Source: an uncultured Methylococcaceae bacterium
Lineage (GTDB): Bacteria > Pseudomonadota > Gammaproteobacteria > Methylococcales > Methylomonadaceae
Direction of reading: 5' to 3'
Length of the DNA: 55,684 bases
NCBI GenBank assembly: GCA_903866825.1
Contig: CAIPPE010000255.1
Location: 1-55,684, forward strand
The notes below the pieces were generated by a model. The model was not told the DNA's origin. It worked only from the letters and a program-made list of their open reading frames with translations, and searched no databases. A program made the position numbers and the translations under genes. Shown in pieces: positions 1 through 9,508 of this stretch; the first letter of the stretch is position 1; the number at the start of each line of letters is the position of its first letter.

Positions 1-764
1 AAATCACCGAGTCTCGTAATCTCCCAATCCCCACTAAACCCTAGCAAACGAGTCTTACCAGTAAGAAGTTGTTGCATGGTGGCTTGTTTGATGTTTCGCT
101 TCTTTGTGATGAGTTGGTCTAATTTAGTGAGTAGGGCATCAACATCGGATAGTGCTGTGGCGATAGTGCTTTGTTCAAGAAGTGAGGGAAGTGGAATTGT
201 CATTGGACGCAACATACCCGCGTTCAAAACTCCCATAGTTCCACCTTGGGCACTCCGAGCTAATAATGTTTGTATTGTATTTGCTTCAAATAGGTATTTG
301 AAGAATAACGGACATACACGTTTCTTATCAAACGAAAATCTAATTAGTCGAGGATTTATAACGCCGGCTGGAGCATCTTTAGGAATAACAAGAAGTTTAC
401 CTGTAGTACCTACCAAAGATAAAAGTATATCGCCTGGACTAACGGTACACGTTTCAAGCTCTTTAAGTTTAGCTGCCGATATAAAATAATCACCGTAAAG
501 ATAGTCTCCTCTAATAACTTGTTCTTGGCCGTACACTTTGTAACCAATTGGAACATAGGTGTCTTTTGTTAACGACGAACCGAAAGGCCCCGCTTTTATT
601 GGAGGAACAAAGCCAGAGCCAAGCGAATCGAGTTGACAAACAACCCAATCCTCTGGAATCACTCCTATTTCAGTCTGCTTATAACCTTTAGGCAATCCAC
701 AATTATCAACCGCCAATTGATACGAACTTCTCACTTCTTCAACAATAAATCCTCCTTTATTCAT
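1..764 (-). CDS. hsdS: Type I restriction-modification specificity subunit HsdS (3' end outside window)
   Basis: Specificity subunit of a type I restriction-modification enzyme; it carries the target-recognition domains that dictate which sequence HsdM methylates. Translation of the minus strand from ATG at 764 is open to the window edge (254 codons). It shows the family N-terminus LPKGYKQTEIGVIPEDW, a first target-recognition domain, then the conserved spacer helix (IATALSDVDALLTKLDQLI followed by KKRNIKQATMQQLLTGKTRL), and then the start of the second half (GFSGDWEITRLGD). The gene is therefore intact as far as visible but lacks its C-terminal recognition domain here. Its ATG shares one base with the stop of the upstream KilA-N gene, so the two are probably translationally coupled. 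About 25 residues precede the usual family start; an AAAGGAGG run lies just inside the reading frame, so a start downstream of 764 is possible. An hsdR gene is not visible and may lie beyond the left edge. Confidence 0.93.
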   Translation of the reverse strand, partial: MNKGGFIVEEVRSSYQLAVDNCGLPKGYKQTEIGVIPEDWVVCQLDSLGSGFVPPIKAGPFGSSLTKDTYVPIGYKVYGQEQVIRGDYLYGDYFISAAKLKELETCTVSPGDILLSLVGTTGKLLVIPKDAPAGVINPRLIRFSFDKKRVCPLFFKYLFEANTIQTLLARSAQGGTMGVLNAGMLRPMTIPLPSLLEQSTIATALSDVDALLTKLDQLITKKRNIKQATMQQLLTGKTRLLGFSGDWEITRLGD

Positions 765-1012
765 CAATATTCCCCAAGCCTTGTCCCAATAAGCTTGTTT
801 TTAAAGGTCTCGAATTCGCAACCTTTAAAACCCAGATTATTGATTCGTCCCCAAATGCCCAAAAACTCAACTGTATTAGAGTTCGGAATCCAACTGTATA
901 TCAGTGGGTCATCACCAAACTTCTTGTACATATCAGTGAGAGATATAACATCCTCTTCTCTATGCGACAAAATACTAATGGCTGCTCCTTGCAAGTTAAG
1001 CTTCAATTCCAT
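764..1012 (-). CDS. Truncated KilA-N domain protein between hsdM and hsdS
   Basis: 82 codons. The sequence has the first half of a KilA-N DNA-binding domain: an N-terminal strand, then ISLTDMYKKFGDDPLIYSWI, then NTVEFLGIWGRINNLGFKG and EFETFKNKL, which matches the typical N-terminal segment of bacterial KilA-N proteins (ISLTDIA..., TIEFLGLWE..NNP.FKG.EF..F). Family members usually run to about 250 residues and continue with a segment around FTLSPKKW; here the frame ends right after that point, so the protein is either a deletion remnant or a deliberately short form. It overlaps the end of hsdM by 10 bases and shares one base with the hsdS start, so it sits inside the operon. KilA-N genes are often found between hsdM and hsdS. 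Their role there is not established. Confidence 0.75.
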   Translation of the reverse strand: MELKLNLQGAAISILSHREEDVISLTDMYKKFGDDPLIYSWIPNSNTVEFLGIWGRINNLGFKGCEFETFKNKLIGTRLGEY

Positions 1013-3405
1013 ACAAAACCCATCCTCTTAATATGCTCATCAACCCGATTAGCCAATACATCAAGCTCTTCGGTCAATTGTGGCAACGGTGTGGCATAGC
1101 GTTCTGCGAGTTGTTTGATGCGTCCTGTTAAGGCCTGACTCACTCGATCTAATTCACTTTGTACGCTGATAGCCAAGGCAGTTAACCATTTATCTTCCAC
1201 CACCAGTGTTTTTATCTCGTCCTCGCTGAGAAGTGCATATTGCTGAATCACCTGACTATCCAAGGCTTTTTGTGCAGCTTTTACTTTCTTTGCCGCAACG
1301 GCCTCTTGTTCAATCAAGACTAAATAAGCTTCTAAAGCAATCTGTTCTTCAATTGCCTCGCTATCAGGTTTAATCGTTTTCAGGCGCTCTTTGATACTTT
1401 TAACACTTAGTTTACCTTTATCATTTTTGGCTTCTGCGAGTAAGCCGTCTTCGCCCCCCTGTTCTTCGTCTTGCTCTTCCATTTGCCGACTAATGGCTTC
1501 TCGATCAGTCTCTAATTGCTCAATAGCAAGTCGCTCTGCATTAAAATAACGCTTTACCATCAAGCCGGTTGGTATTAAATCCGTATTAGCGACGCCATCC
1601 AAAACGGCTAACCAGCCTTCATGGCTCAGTTGATACACATCATCCTGCATCGTTTCACTCCAATAATCCAGCAGATGTTGGTATACATCATAGGCATCAA
1701 TGAGTGGTACGGTGCGAAACGTTTCAAGCAGGTTTTCGGCTAAGGTTTCAATTAATACTTTAGGGCGATCACCAAGCTGAATGCCCGTGAGCAAGGGGCG
1801 ATTGCTTGCCTTCCATTCGGCAAAGCGCTGAGTAACCAGTTGGTTAAAGGCGGTAAATTCTGGATGTGCAAAGATGGTGGTTTTTATCTGACTGGGTTCT
1901 ACATTAAGCTGGCTGTAGTGGTTGGCACCGAACACTAACTCAGACGCTGAAAACAATTGTGCCCGGACCGCAGGAAAAACCTGCCAATAAGCCGCCAGCC
2001 CATCAATATCAGCATTCGGTATGCCTCCTTTAAGATGCGCGGCGATGTCTTGCAGGTCTTCGGCTTCACTGCTATCAATATAACGGGGTAAGTTTAAATT
2101 AAAGTCGTTAGCTTCAATGTCTGCCAGAGCAACCAGGCGGGCATATTTAGGCGTTTCTATTTGCTTGTTAAAAGTGTCTACAATTTTATGAATATCTTGT
2201 GCGCGTAGGCGGTTTTTGTTGCCATCTTTGATAAAGCCTTTGCTGGCATCCATCATGAAAATGCCTTTACGGGCACTGGCATTTTCTTTATCCAGTACGA
2301 TAATACAAGCGGGTATGCCAGTGCCATAAAACAAGTTGGCGGGTAGGCCAATGATTCCTTTGATGTAACCGCGTTGAATGACATTTTTACGGATAACGCC
2401 TTCGGCACCGCCTCGGAATAATACCCCATGCGGTAAAATCACTGCGCCTTTACCGGTGCTTTTTAAGGAGGCGAGGATATGTTGAAAGAAGGCGTAGTCG
2501 CCATTTTTAGCGGGTGGGATGCCAAAACAGAAGCGATGATATTCATCTTCTGCCGGGTTAAAGCCGTTGCTCCACGCTTTGGTAGAAAAGGGTGGATTAG
2601 CCACCACGAAGTCGAAGGTTTTAAGTTGTCCATCGGCTTGTTTAAAATAGGGATTCGAGAGCGTGTTGTCTTTCCATATTTCTGCGGTGGGACAGTTATG
2701 CAGAATCATGTTCATTTTGGCTAACGCGGCGGTGGCGTTATCCATTTCCTGCCCATACAGAGTAATATCCAGACCGGTTTTACTGAGTGCTTCATGATGC
2801 GCTTTAAGTATTAATGAACCCGAACCACAGGTTAAATCATAAAGGCTTTGATTGGGGCTAGTCACGTTTTCAATACCTATGACTTTGGCCATTATCAACG
2901 AGGCTTCTGCTGGGGTATAGAATTGGCCTTTGCTCTTGCCGGATTCGGTTGCAAAGTGACGCATTAAATATTCGTAAGCATCCCCTAAGATATCATCATC
3001 TTCGGCCCGATTACCTTTAAAATCGAGTCCGGGGTTGTTAAAGATGCTGATCAGGTTAGAGAGTCGATCCACCATTTCTTTACCTTTGCCCAGTTTCTCG
3101 GCATCGTTAAAGTCGGCGACATCAATCACGCCTTTTAGATCATTGGCTTCGGCAAGATGGCTGATGATGATATTAATTTTATCCCCAATCTCTTTGTCGC
3201 CTATTAATGCAACCATGTCGGCAAAACTGCCTCCAGCGGGCACTTCTATCAAGGCGTCATGTTGACCGGCGTATTTATCAGAAATGTATTTAACGAAGAG
3301 TAATACCAGTACATAGTCTTTATACTGAGAGGCATCCATACCACCGCGTAATTCGTCGCAGCTTTTCCATAGTGAACTGTACAATTCTGATTTTTTAATA
3401 GCCAT
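1003..3405 (-). CDS. hsdM: Type I restriction-modification DNA methyltransferase subunit HsdM
   Basis: N6-adenine DNA methyltransferase subunit of a type I restriction-modification system, using S-adenosylmethionine and acting with HsdS. The 800-residue protein has an N-terminal HsdM helical domain (about 1-140), the segment GQFYTPAEAS near 160-169, the SAM-binding motif I DLTCGSGS at about 190-197 and the catalytic NPPF at about 270-273. Residues about 500-800 form a long C-terminal extension rich in Glu, Lys and Gln that looks helical or coiled-coil; ordinary HsdM proteins are nearer 500 residues, so this belongs to the larger HsdM subgroup. ATG at 3405. It is the first gene of the minus-strand operon and overlaps the following KilA-N gene by 10 bases. 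No sign of disruption. Confidence 0.96.
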   Translation of the reverse strand: MAIKKSELYSSLWKSCDELRGGMDASQYKDYVLVLLFVKYISDKYAGQHDALIEVPAGGSFADMVALIGDKEIGDKINIIISHLAEANDLKGVIDVADFNDAEKLGKGKEMVDRLSNLISIFNNPGLDFKGNRAEDDDILGDAYEYLMRHFATESGKSKGQFYTPAEASLIMAKVIGIENVTSPNQSLYDLTCGSGSLILKAHHEALSKTGLDITLYGQEMDNATAALAKMNMILHNCPTAEIWKDNTLSNPYFKQADGQLKTFDFVVANPPFSTKAWSNGFNPAEDEYHRFCFGIPPAKNGDYAFFQHILASLKSTGKGAVILPHGVLFRGGAEGVIRKNVIQRGYIKGIIGLPANLFYGTGIPACIIVLDKENASARKGIFMMDASKGFIKDGNKNRLRAQDIHKIVDTFNKQIETPKYARLVALADIEANDFNLNLPRYIDSSEAEDLQDIAAHLKGGIPNADIDGLAAYWQVFPAVRAQLFSASELVFGANHYSQLNVEPSQIKTTIFAHPEFTAFNQLVTQRFAEWKASNRPLLTGIQLGDRPKVLIETLAENLLETFRTVPLIDAYDVYQHLLDYWSETMQDDVYQLSHEGWLAVLDGVANTDLIPTGLMVKRYFNAERLAIEQLETDREAISRQMEEQDEEQGGEDGLLAEAKNDKGKLSVKSIKERLKTIKPDSEAIEEQIALEAYLVLIEQEAVAAKKVKAAQKALDSQVIQQYALLSEDEIKTLVVEDKWLTALAISVQSELDRVSQALTGRIKQLAERYATPLPQLTEELDVLANRVDEHIKRMGFVWN

Positions 3406-3518
3406 GTATGATTTAACGGTTCCGGTAAGGGGGTGTTGAATTATAGGGGATAGTAGCTGGCTTTACTCTTTAAAAAAATATCAAATTTAATCAATTAGGT
3501 TGAGTTGGTGCATGATTC

Positions 3519-3829
3519 AATCAGAAGCTTGACTCGATCGATTCAAAGCCTAACCGAACCGATCAGACGCTTAACTCGACCGATCGAAAGCTTAACCGAA
3601 CCAATCAGACGCTTGACTCGCGTACCGAACGCTAAACTGATTCGATCAAAAAATTAACTCGACCGATCCAAAGCTTAACCGGACCGATCAAAAGCTTGAC
3701 TCGCCTACCAAATGCCAAACTGATTCGATCAGAAGCTTAACCCGACCGATTCAAAGCCTAACCGGACCGATCAATAGCCTAACTCACCCGACCCCAAACT
3801 TCATTCGCCCAATGAAGCTCTTAACCCGT
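3519..3829. repeat. Degenerate tandem array of ~21-bp units with an 83-bp higher-order repeat
   Basis: About 15 contiguous units of 18-22 bp follow the hsdM promoter side. Typical units read ATCAAAAGCTTAACTCGACC plus G. Four neighbouring units form a larger period: 3604-3686 and 3687-3769 are both exactly 83 bp and share the same order of unit types (19, 22, 21, 21 bp), including a distinctive unit beginning TACC and ending ACTGATTCG. Units before 3604 and after 3769 are less regular. The units are not all multiples of three and contain no open frame, so the array is not coding. There are no spacers, so it is not CRISPR. The recurring AAGCTT/GATCG words make it locally GC-richer than its surroundings. 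Confidence 0.85.
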
Positions 3830-4138
3830 CAATATAGCCCAGATGATCGCACATAAATCGCTTTAAAATCACGATGAGTGGCTTTAAATAAAAAATAATT
3901 TAAATAATCGACTTAAAAATACATTATATTTTAAATGTTAGACAACCTATTGATAAGCTGAAGTATTTATTACAAAACTAAGCCAACATCTAGCATGATA
4001 CCAACAAATTTAAAGACAATATCCGCATAATCAATACTATTTACGACATTTATTTAATATATTAACGAAGATATAAAATAATAAAAGCAAATAGAGACTA
4101 CACTTGACCATTCACACTACTTTAATAAGAGATATGAA
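3830..4138. other. AT-rich intergenic region with no recognised gene
   Basis: Between the repeat array and the fibronectin-type gene the sequence is strongly AT-rich with runs of A and T. I see no RNA gene or convincing open frame. It presumably holds the promoter of the gene starting at 4139, but no clear -35/-10 pair stands out. A weak ribosome-binding stretch (AAGAGA) lies just before that start. Confidence 0.5.
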
Positions 4139-4753
4139 ATGAGATATGTCAAAGTGTTGTTAGATTTTATTCTACTAACCCTGTCAGAAAAAATTACCTT
4201 CTATCGGAATATCATTTCCGCCCTGACAGATAACATCCTATTCAGTGGTCTTGATGCTTCTTTAGCAGAGGCTAAAGCGGCAATTGATGCCTTAGAATTG
4301 TCGATATTAAATGCCGCCGATGGCAGCCATACGGCTAAAGCGCTTATGCATGCCCAAGCGGAGGCAACAGATAAAATATTCCGTAAACTCGCCGCCTCTG
4401 TCGATATAATGGCTGACGGTAATGAAGCCAGTATTTTGTCTAGTGGTTTTCGGGCATCTAAACCGTTACCAACAAGACAAAAGGACACCCTCACTGCAAA
4501 AGAAGGGAAAAACTCAGGTTGTGTTGATTTAGCGGGTAAAGCTCATGAGAAAGGTAAAGCCTATATTTGGCAGTCTGCAGAAGAGCCACTCCCCGGCAAT
4601 GAAGAGGTATGGATAATCATAGGACACAGCACGTCTGCAAGCTTTTCGGTCTGTAACCTGATAGTCGGAAAGCGATACAGGTTCAGATTTGCTGCGATCA
4701 CCCCAGATGGCGTGACTGATTATTGCGAACCCGTTTCAAGGATTGTCACCTAA
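4139..4753 (+). CDS. Single fibronectin type III domain protein, unknown role
   Basis: 204 residues. The N-terminal half (about 1-115) is helical and Ala-rich (LAEAKAAIDALELSILNAAD) and ends in a short conserved-looking segment ILSSGFRASK. The C-terminal half (about 120-204) has the strand pattern of a fibronectin type III domain, with a Trp (AYIWQS), SASFSVCNLIVGKRYRFRFAAI, then DGVTDYCEPVSRIV. This helix-plus-FnIII layout occurs in a family of uncharacterised bacterial proteins. There is no clear signal peptide, although the first 18 residues are hydrophobic. It stands alone, with a strong hairpin terminator after it. It may mediate protein or surface contacts; that is inference only. Confidence 0.72.
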   Translation: MRYVKVLLDFILLTLSEKITFYRNIISALTDNILFSGLDASLAEAKAAIDALELSILNAADGSHTAKALMHAQAEATDKIFRKLAASVDIMADGNEASILSSGFRASKPLPTRQKDTLTAKEGKNSGCVDLAGKAHEKGKAYIWQSAEEPLPGNEEVWIIIGHSTSASFSVCNLIVGKRYRFRFAAITPDGVTDYCEPVSRIVT

Positions 4754-4781
4754 GTTAAGGCTTGTCTAAAAGCCACATTAA

Positions 4782-4816
4782 AAACCGGAGTGCTAGAAAC
4801 GCTAGCACCCCGGTTT
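4782..4816. terminator. Bidirectional hairpin terminator
   Basis: AACCGGAGTGCTAG (4783-4796) pairs with CTAGCACCCCGGTT (4802-4815) around a 5-base loop with one mismatch; the flanking A at 4782 and T at 4816 extend the stem. A-runs on the left and T/A on the right allow use from both strands. It lies between the convergent fibronectin-type gene and htpG. Confidence 0.8.
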
Positions 4817-4862
4817 AAAATTCTGGATTACTCCAGCCTTTTGGGTGAATGCTTACTTATAA

Positions 4863-6824
4863 TTAATTCAACAAACTTTGTAACAAGCCGTTTAACTTAT
4901 GAACAAAAGCAGAAGGATCATCTAAATGACCACCTTCACTTAAAATCGCTTGATCAAACAAGATATGGGTTAAGTCCCCAAAGCGCGTATCATCTTGCTC
5001 GGCTTTCAAACGAACGACTAATGGATGAGTCGGGTTAAGTTCAAAGATTGGTTTTTTACCGCCAAACCCCATGGATTGACCCGCATCTTTCATGATTCTT
5101 TCCATATTAAGACTCATGCCATACACATCAGCCACCAAACAGGCGGGCGATTCAGTTAAACGATGACTCAATTTAACTTCACTCACTTTGTCAGCTAGTA
5201 CCTCTTTAATTTGTTTAAGAACACTTTCAAAGTCTTTATTGACTTCTTCTTGAGCGGCTTTATCTTCTTCTTTTGTATCATCCAGGCTGCCTAAATTCAA
5301 ATCGCCTTTAGCCACCGATTGTAAATGTTTTCCGTCAAATTCATCCAGGTTGGACACTAGCCATTCATCAATACGATCAGACAACAATAAGACTTCAATA
5401 CCTTTCTTACGGAAGATTTCTAAATGTGGGCTATTTTTTGCCGCAGCAAAACTATCCGCTGTTACATAATAGATATTTTCCTGGCCTTCTTTCATACGGC
5501 TTACGTAATCTTCTAGTGACACTGATTGTTTATCAGTATCCGTATGTGTAGAAGCAAAACGCAATAATTTAGCCACCCGTTCTTTATTTGGATGATCTTC
5601 AATCGGGCCTTCTTTAATCACGTTACCAAATTGAGTCCAGAACGTTTCGTACTTTTCTGGCTCGTTTTTAGCCAGATTTTCCAACATACCTAATACTTTC
5701 TTAACAGCTCCCGATTTAATAGAGCTGATTTGTTTACTTTGTTGCAGAATCTCTCTCGATACGTTTAACGGTAACGAGTTCGCATCAATAATACCTCTAA
5801 TAAAACGCAAATAACGCGGCATTAATTGCTCAGCATCATCAGTAATAAAGACTTTACGAATATACAGCTTTACACCGTGCTTCGCATCTCTATCCCATAA
5901 ATCAAAAGGCGCACGTGCGGGGGCATACAATAATAAAGTGTACTCGTTAGTCCCTTCTACTTTACTGTGTACATAAGTCAAAGGATCTTGAAAATCATGC
6001 CCTACATGTTTGTAGAATTGATTGTAATCGTCCTCTGAAATATCTTGACGTGCTTTAGTCCATAGCGCAGAAGCACTGTTAATGGTTTCTTCTTCAATTT
6101 GAGCAACGGGTTTTTCAGCTTTTTCTGCTGCACCTTCTTCGCCCTCTTCGTCTTCATCTTCATAAGAAGGCAGTACCTCTTTATCCATCACAATAGGTAA
6201 AGAAATATGATCAGAGAATTTTCTGACGATAGAGCGAATACGATAGCCGTCTAAGAACTCAGTTTCAGCTTCTTTAAGATGCAACACGATTTCAGTACCA
6301 CGGGTGGCTTTTTCAACGGCTTCAATCGTGTAATCACCTTCACCCGCTGATTCCCAACGAGTTCCTTGATCTTTATCAGCACCGGCTTTACGCGTGGTTA
6401 AAGTCACTTTATCAGCAACAATAAAGGCAGAATAGAAGCCCACCCCAAATTGACCAATTAACTCACTGTCTTTCGCTTGTTCACCGGTTAAGGCTTCAAA
6501 GAATTGTTTAGTACCTGATTTTGCAATCGTACCGATATGTTCTTGAACTTCAGCACGGGTCATACCAATGCCGTTATCAATGATGGTGATCGTGTTTTTT
6601 TCTTTATCGAATTCTATACGGATTTTAAGATCACTGTCGCCTTCGTATAAAGCATCATTTGATAATGCTTCAAAACGCAGTTTATCCGCCGCATCAGAGG
6701 CATTAGAAATTAACTCACGGAGGAAAATTTCCTTGTTGCTGTACAAGGAGTGGATCATTAAATGCAGGAGGTGCTTTACTTCAGTTTGAAAGCCAAGGGT
6801 TTCTTTTTTTGTTTCAACAGTCAC
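4863..6824 (-). CDS. htpG: Molecular chaperone HtpG (bacterial Hsp90)
   Basis: Cytosolic ATP-dependent chaperone of the Hsp90 family. The 653-residue protein starts with the N-terminal GHKL ATPase domain: [35 protein letters not shown] (the conserved Glu/Asn/Asp of the ATP site), the DNGIGM motif and [11 protein letters not shown]. Middle and C-terminal domains follow to a normal length. The start is GTG at 6824 with AGGAAT 8-13 bases upstream; no better ATG is nearby. A near-consensus sigma-32 promoter lies 40-67 bases upstream, so the gene should be heat-shock induced. It is monocistronic, bounded by a hairpin at its 3' end and by the divergent glcD at its 5' side. Confidence 0.98.
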   Translation of the reverse strand: MTVETKKETLGFQTEVKHLLHLMIHSLYSNKEIFLRELISNASDAADKLRFEALSNDALYEGDSDLKIRIEFDKEKNTITIIDNGIGMTRAEVQEHIGTIAKSGTKQFFEALTGEQAKDSELIGQFGVGFYSAFIVADKVTLTTRKAGADKDQGTRWESAGEGDYTIEAVEKATRGTEIVLHLKEAETEFLDGYRIRSIVRKFSDHISLPIVMDKEVLPSYEDEDEEGEEGAAEKAEKPVAQIEEETINSASALWTKARQDISEDDYNQFYKHVGHDFQDPLTYVHSKVEGTNEYTLLLYAPARAPFDLWDRDAKHGVKLYIRKVFITDDAEQLMPRYLRFIRGIIDANSLPLNVSREILQQSKQISSIKSGAVKKVLGMLENLAKNEPEKYETFWTQFGNVIKEGPIEDHPNKERVAKLLRFASTHTDTDKQSVSLEDYVSRMKEGQENIYYVTADSFAAAKNSPHLEIFRKKGIEVLLLSDRIDEWLVSNLDEFDGKHLQSVAKGDLNLGSLDDTKEEDKAAQEEVNKDFESVLKQIKEVLADKVSEVKLSHRLTESPACLVADVYGMSLNMERIMKDAGQSMGFGGKKPIFELNPTHPLVVRLKAEQDDTRFGDLTHILFDQAILSEGGHLDDPSAFVHKLNGLLQSLLN

Positions 6825-6863
6825 AATATTATTCCTAAGATGGGTTAAAAATTATTTCAGACA

Positions 6864-6891
6864 ATGTGGGGACGTATGTTTTTTTTTCAAG
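6864..6891 (-). promoter_or_regulatory. Sigma-32 (heat-shock) promoter of htpG
   Basis: On the minus strand CTTGAAA (6891-6885) is followed after exactly 13 bases by CCCCACAT (6871-6864). The sigma-32 consensus is CTTGAAA, 13-15 bases, CCCCATNT. Position and orientation fit htpG. Confidence 0.82.
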
Positions 6892-6973
6892 TCTACGCTC
6901 GCCAAATCAAACTTAATGATCTATGTTAAAATGACAGCAATCTCTGTTTACATTGACGCCTCATTACTTCATC

Positions 6974-8443
6974 ATGGCCTCATCAAAAACGACCCGCGAT
7001 CGTTTAATTACCCATCTGAAAAAGATTTTACCTAAGGAATCGCTCTTGCATGAAACTGAAGCGATGCAACCTTTTGAGTGTGATGGCCTTTCCGCTTACC
7101 GTCAATTACCGGCACTGGTTTGTTTACCCGATACAGTTGAACACATTCAGGCCATTATGCGTATTTGTCATGAGCTACAGGTTCCTGTCGTACCCCGTGG
7201 AGCCGGGACTGGTTTATCAGGTGGCGCCTTACCGAATAGTGATGGGGTACTGTTAGTATTAAGCAAGCTTAATCATATTTTAGACATTGATACCCAAAAC
7301 TTTTGTGCACGCATTGAACCCGGCGTGCGTAATCTGGCCTTATCAGACGCAGCACGACCATTAGGACTTTATTACGCGCCCGACCCTTCCTCTCAGTTTG
7401 CCTGCACGATTGGCGGTAATGTTGCCGAAAACTCGGGCGGTGTCCATTGCTTAAAATATGGCCTCACTGTTCATAATGTCCTTGGTTTAAAGATCGTTAC
7501 CCCAGAAGGTGAACTGCTCACGCTGGGCGGTAAAACACTGGATTCGCCAGGTTATGACTTACTGGCTTTATTATGTGGTTCCGAAGGCTTGCTCGGCATT
7601 GTAGTAGAAATTACCGTCAAATTATTACCCTGCCCTGAATTCGCACAAGTCATCCTCGCAGTCTTTGATGATGTTGCAAAAGCAGGATTGGCTGTGAGTA
7701 ATATTATTTCTGCGGGCATTATTCCTGCCGGTCTGGAAATGATGGATCAAGTAGTTATTCAAGCCGTTGAAGGTTTTGTGCATGCTAACTTTCCTAAAGC
7801 AGCCCGTGCGATTCTTCTTTGTGAAATGGACGGTGCCACATTAGAAGTTACCGAACAAATACAACGCGTAGAAAAAATCATGTTTGACTCCGGCGCCATT
7901 GAAGTTAGAACTGCAAAGGATGAAGCAGAACGCGCCTTATTTTGGAAAAGCCGTAAATCCGCATTTACAGCGTTGGGCAGACTATCGCCCGATTACTATT
8001 GTATGGATGGCACGATTCCACGCCGCAGTTTACCCGAAGTGCTCACCCGCATCGCTGAATTATCCCGGGAATTTAATTTAACGGTGGCTAATGTTTTTCA
8101 TGCCGGTGATGGTAATTTACACCCCTTGATTCTCTATGATGTGAATCGAGAGAATGAACTTGAGAAAGTTGAGCAACTCGGTAAACGTATTTTAGATCTT
8201 TGCGTGTCAGTCGGCGGTACGATTACGGGTGAACACGGCGTAGGCATTGAGAAACTGGACGGCATGTGTATGCAGTTTAAACCCCTAGAGTTAACCCAGT
8301 TTCTTACTATTAAAACAGCTTTCGACCCACACAAGTTGCTGAACCCAGGTAAAGCATTACCTACCCTACACCGTTGTGCCGAGTTTGGTGGGATGCATGT
8401 TCATAAAGGTCAATTATCCTTTCCTGAATTGGAGCGTTATTAA
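6974..8443 (+). CDS. glcD: Glycolate oxidase FAD-linked subunit GlcD
   Basis: FAD-binding catalytic subunit of glycolate oxidase, which oxidises glycolate to glyoxylate and passes electrons to the GlcF iron-sulfur subunit and the quinone pool. The 489-residue protein has the FAD-binding type 4 fold (PVVPRGAGTGLSGGALP near 75-91, then TIGGNVAENSGGVH and LLGIVVEITVKLLP) and the C-terminal oxidase domain with VFHAGDGNLHP and GGTITGEHGVG. I chose ATG 6974; the frame also contains a TTG at 6953, and neither has a clear ribosome-binding site. The next gene begins directly after the stop, so glcD, glcE and glcF form one operon. Close relatives act on D-lactate or other 2-hydroxyacids, but the three-gene set favours glycolate. 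Confidence 0.93.
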   Translation: MASSKTTRDRLITHLKKILPKESLLHETEAMQPFECDGLSAYRQLPALVCLPDTVEHIQAIMRICHELQVPVVPRGAGTGLSGGALPNSDGVLLVLSKLNHILDIDTQNFCARIEPGVRNLALSDAARPLGLYYAPDPSSQFACTIGGNVAENSGGVHCLKYGLTVHNVLGLKIVTPEGELLTLGGKTLDSPGYDLLALLCGSEGLLGIVVEITVKLLPCPEFAQVILAVFDDVAKAGLAVSNIISAGIIPAGLEMMDQVVIQAVEGFVHANFPKAARAILLCEMDGATLEVTEQIQRVEKIMFDSGAIEVRTAKDEAERALFWKSRKSAFTALGRLSPDYYCMDGTIPRRSLPEVLTRIAELSREFNLTVANVFHAGDGNLHPLILYDVNRENELEKVEQLGKRILDLCVSVGGTITGEHGVGIEKLDGMCMQFKPLELTQFLTIKTAFDPHKLLNPGKALPTLHRCAEFGGMHVHKGQLSFPELERY

Positions 8444-9508
8444 ATGAATAACGATCTCTCTCAAGCATTACAAGCTGAAGTGGCAGAAGCACTGACCCAT
8501 AAGCAAACATTGGCGATTATTGGGGGTAACAGCAAGCGCTTTCTACAACCTGCAAATGCTGATAAAACCATACACCTTGCAGACCACAAGGGCATCATAG
8601 ATTATCAACCCAGTGAATTGTATATCACCGCGCGTGCGGGGACACCCCTGGATGAAATTGAAGCTTTATTAGCGCAACATAATCAAATACTAGGCAGTGA
8701 ACCGCCGCATTTTAGCCACTGCTCAAACAAAGCTACCTTGGGCGGTGCGATTGCCTGTGGATTCTCAGGCTCTCGAAGACCCTTTTCAGGCAGTTTACGT
8801 GATCATGTTTTAGGTGTAAAAATACTGAATGGCCAAGGTCAGATACTCAGCTTTGGTGGACAAGTCATGAAGAATGTAGCAGGCTTTGATGTCTCGCGTT
8901 TAATGGTCGGCGCTAGAGGAACCCTGGGAGCTGTATTAGAAATCACGCTTAAAGTCATTCCAAAACCAGAAGTAGAGACAACACTTCGCTTTGACTGTTT
9001 ACTCCAATATGCACCACAACGTATGGCTGATCTCGCCCGAATGTCTTTACCCCTATCAGCAATGGCTTGGTTAGAAGGAGCCGTTTTTATTCGCTTACAA
9101 GGCACAGCACAAGTTGTTCGTAACGCCCAACTGAAAATCAGTGGTGACGAGATTTTAAACAGTCCACAATTCTGGCTGGGCTTACGCGAACACACACATC
9201 CATTCTTTCATTCTAAACAACCGTTATGGCGCTTATCAGTGCCACCTGCCACCCCATTAACAATGCCTGAGAATGAAGTCTTTGTTGACTGGTGTGGTGG
9301 CCTGCATTGGTGGCATACCGATAAACTGGCTGCAGAGGTTAATAATATGGCTAATCAAGCAGAAGGTTATGTTTACCTATTTCGGGATATTCAACCCGTT
9401 ACGGGCCCACAACCCCCAAAAGCTTTATTGCCACTCCATCAGCAGTTAAAAAAGGCCTTTGATCCTTATGGCGTCTTTAACCCTGGCATCATGGGAGTAT
9501 CCAGTTAA
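8444..9508 (+). CDS. glcE: Glycolate oxidase FAD-binding subunit GlcE
   Basis: Second FAD-binding subunit of glycolate oxidase, a shortened relative of GlcD. The 354 residues comprise an FAD-binding type 4 domain: ITARAGTPLDEIEALLAQHN, then KATLGGAIACGFSGSRRPFSG, then GGQVMKNVAGFDVSRLMVGA. The C-terminus AFDPYGVFNPG is the usual family ending. ATG at 8444 abuts the glcD stop and its own stop shares one base with the glcF start, so translation is probably coupled. No anomalies seen. Confidence 0.94.
   Translation: MNNDLSQALQAEVAEALTHKQTLAIIGGNSKRFLQPANADKTIHLADHKGIIDYQPSELYITARAGTPLDEIEALLAQHNQILGSEPPHFSHCSNKATLGGAIACGFSGSRRPFSGSLRDHVLGVKILNGQGQILSFGGQVMKNVAGFDVSRLMVGARGTLGAVLEITLKVIPKPEVETTLRFDCLLQYAPQRMADLARMSLPLSAMAWLEGAVFIRLQGTAQVVRNAQLKISGDEILNSPQFWLGLREHTHPFFHSKQPLWRLSVPPATPLTMPENEVFVDWCGGLHWWHTDKLAAEVNNMANQAEGYVYLFRDIQPVTGPQPPKALLPLHQQLKKAFDPYGVFNPGIMGVSS

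Noticed and set aside
76-1031. Plus-strand frames across the left end
   Set aside because: They lie antisense to hsdS, the KilA-N gene and hsdM, whose minus-strand translations match known families.
3519-3829. CRISPR array or coding repeat protein
   Set aside because: Units are contiguous without unique spacers, vary from 18 to 22 bp, and no frame stays open through them.
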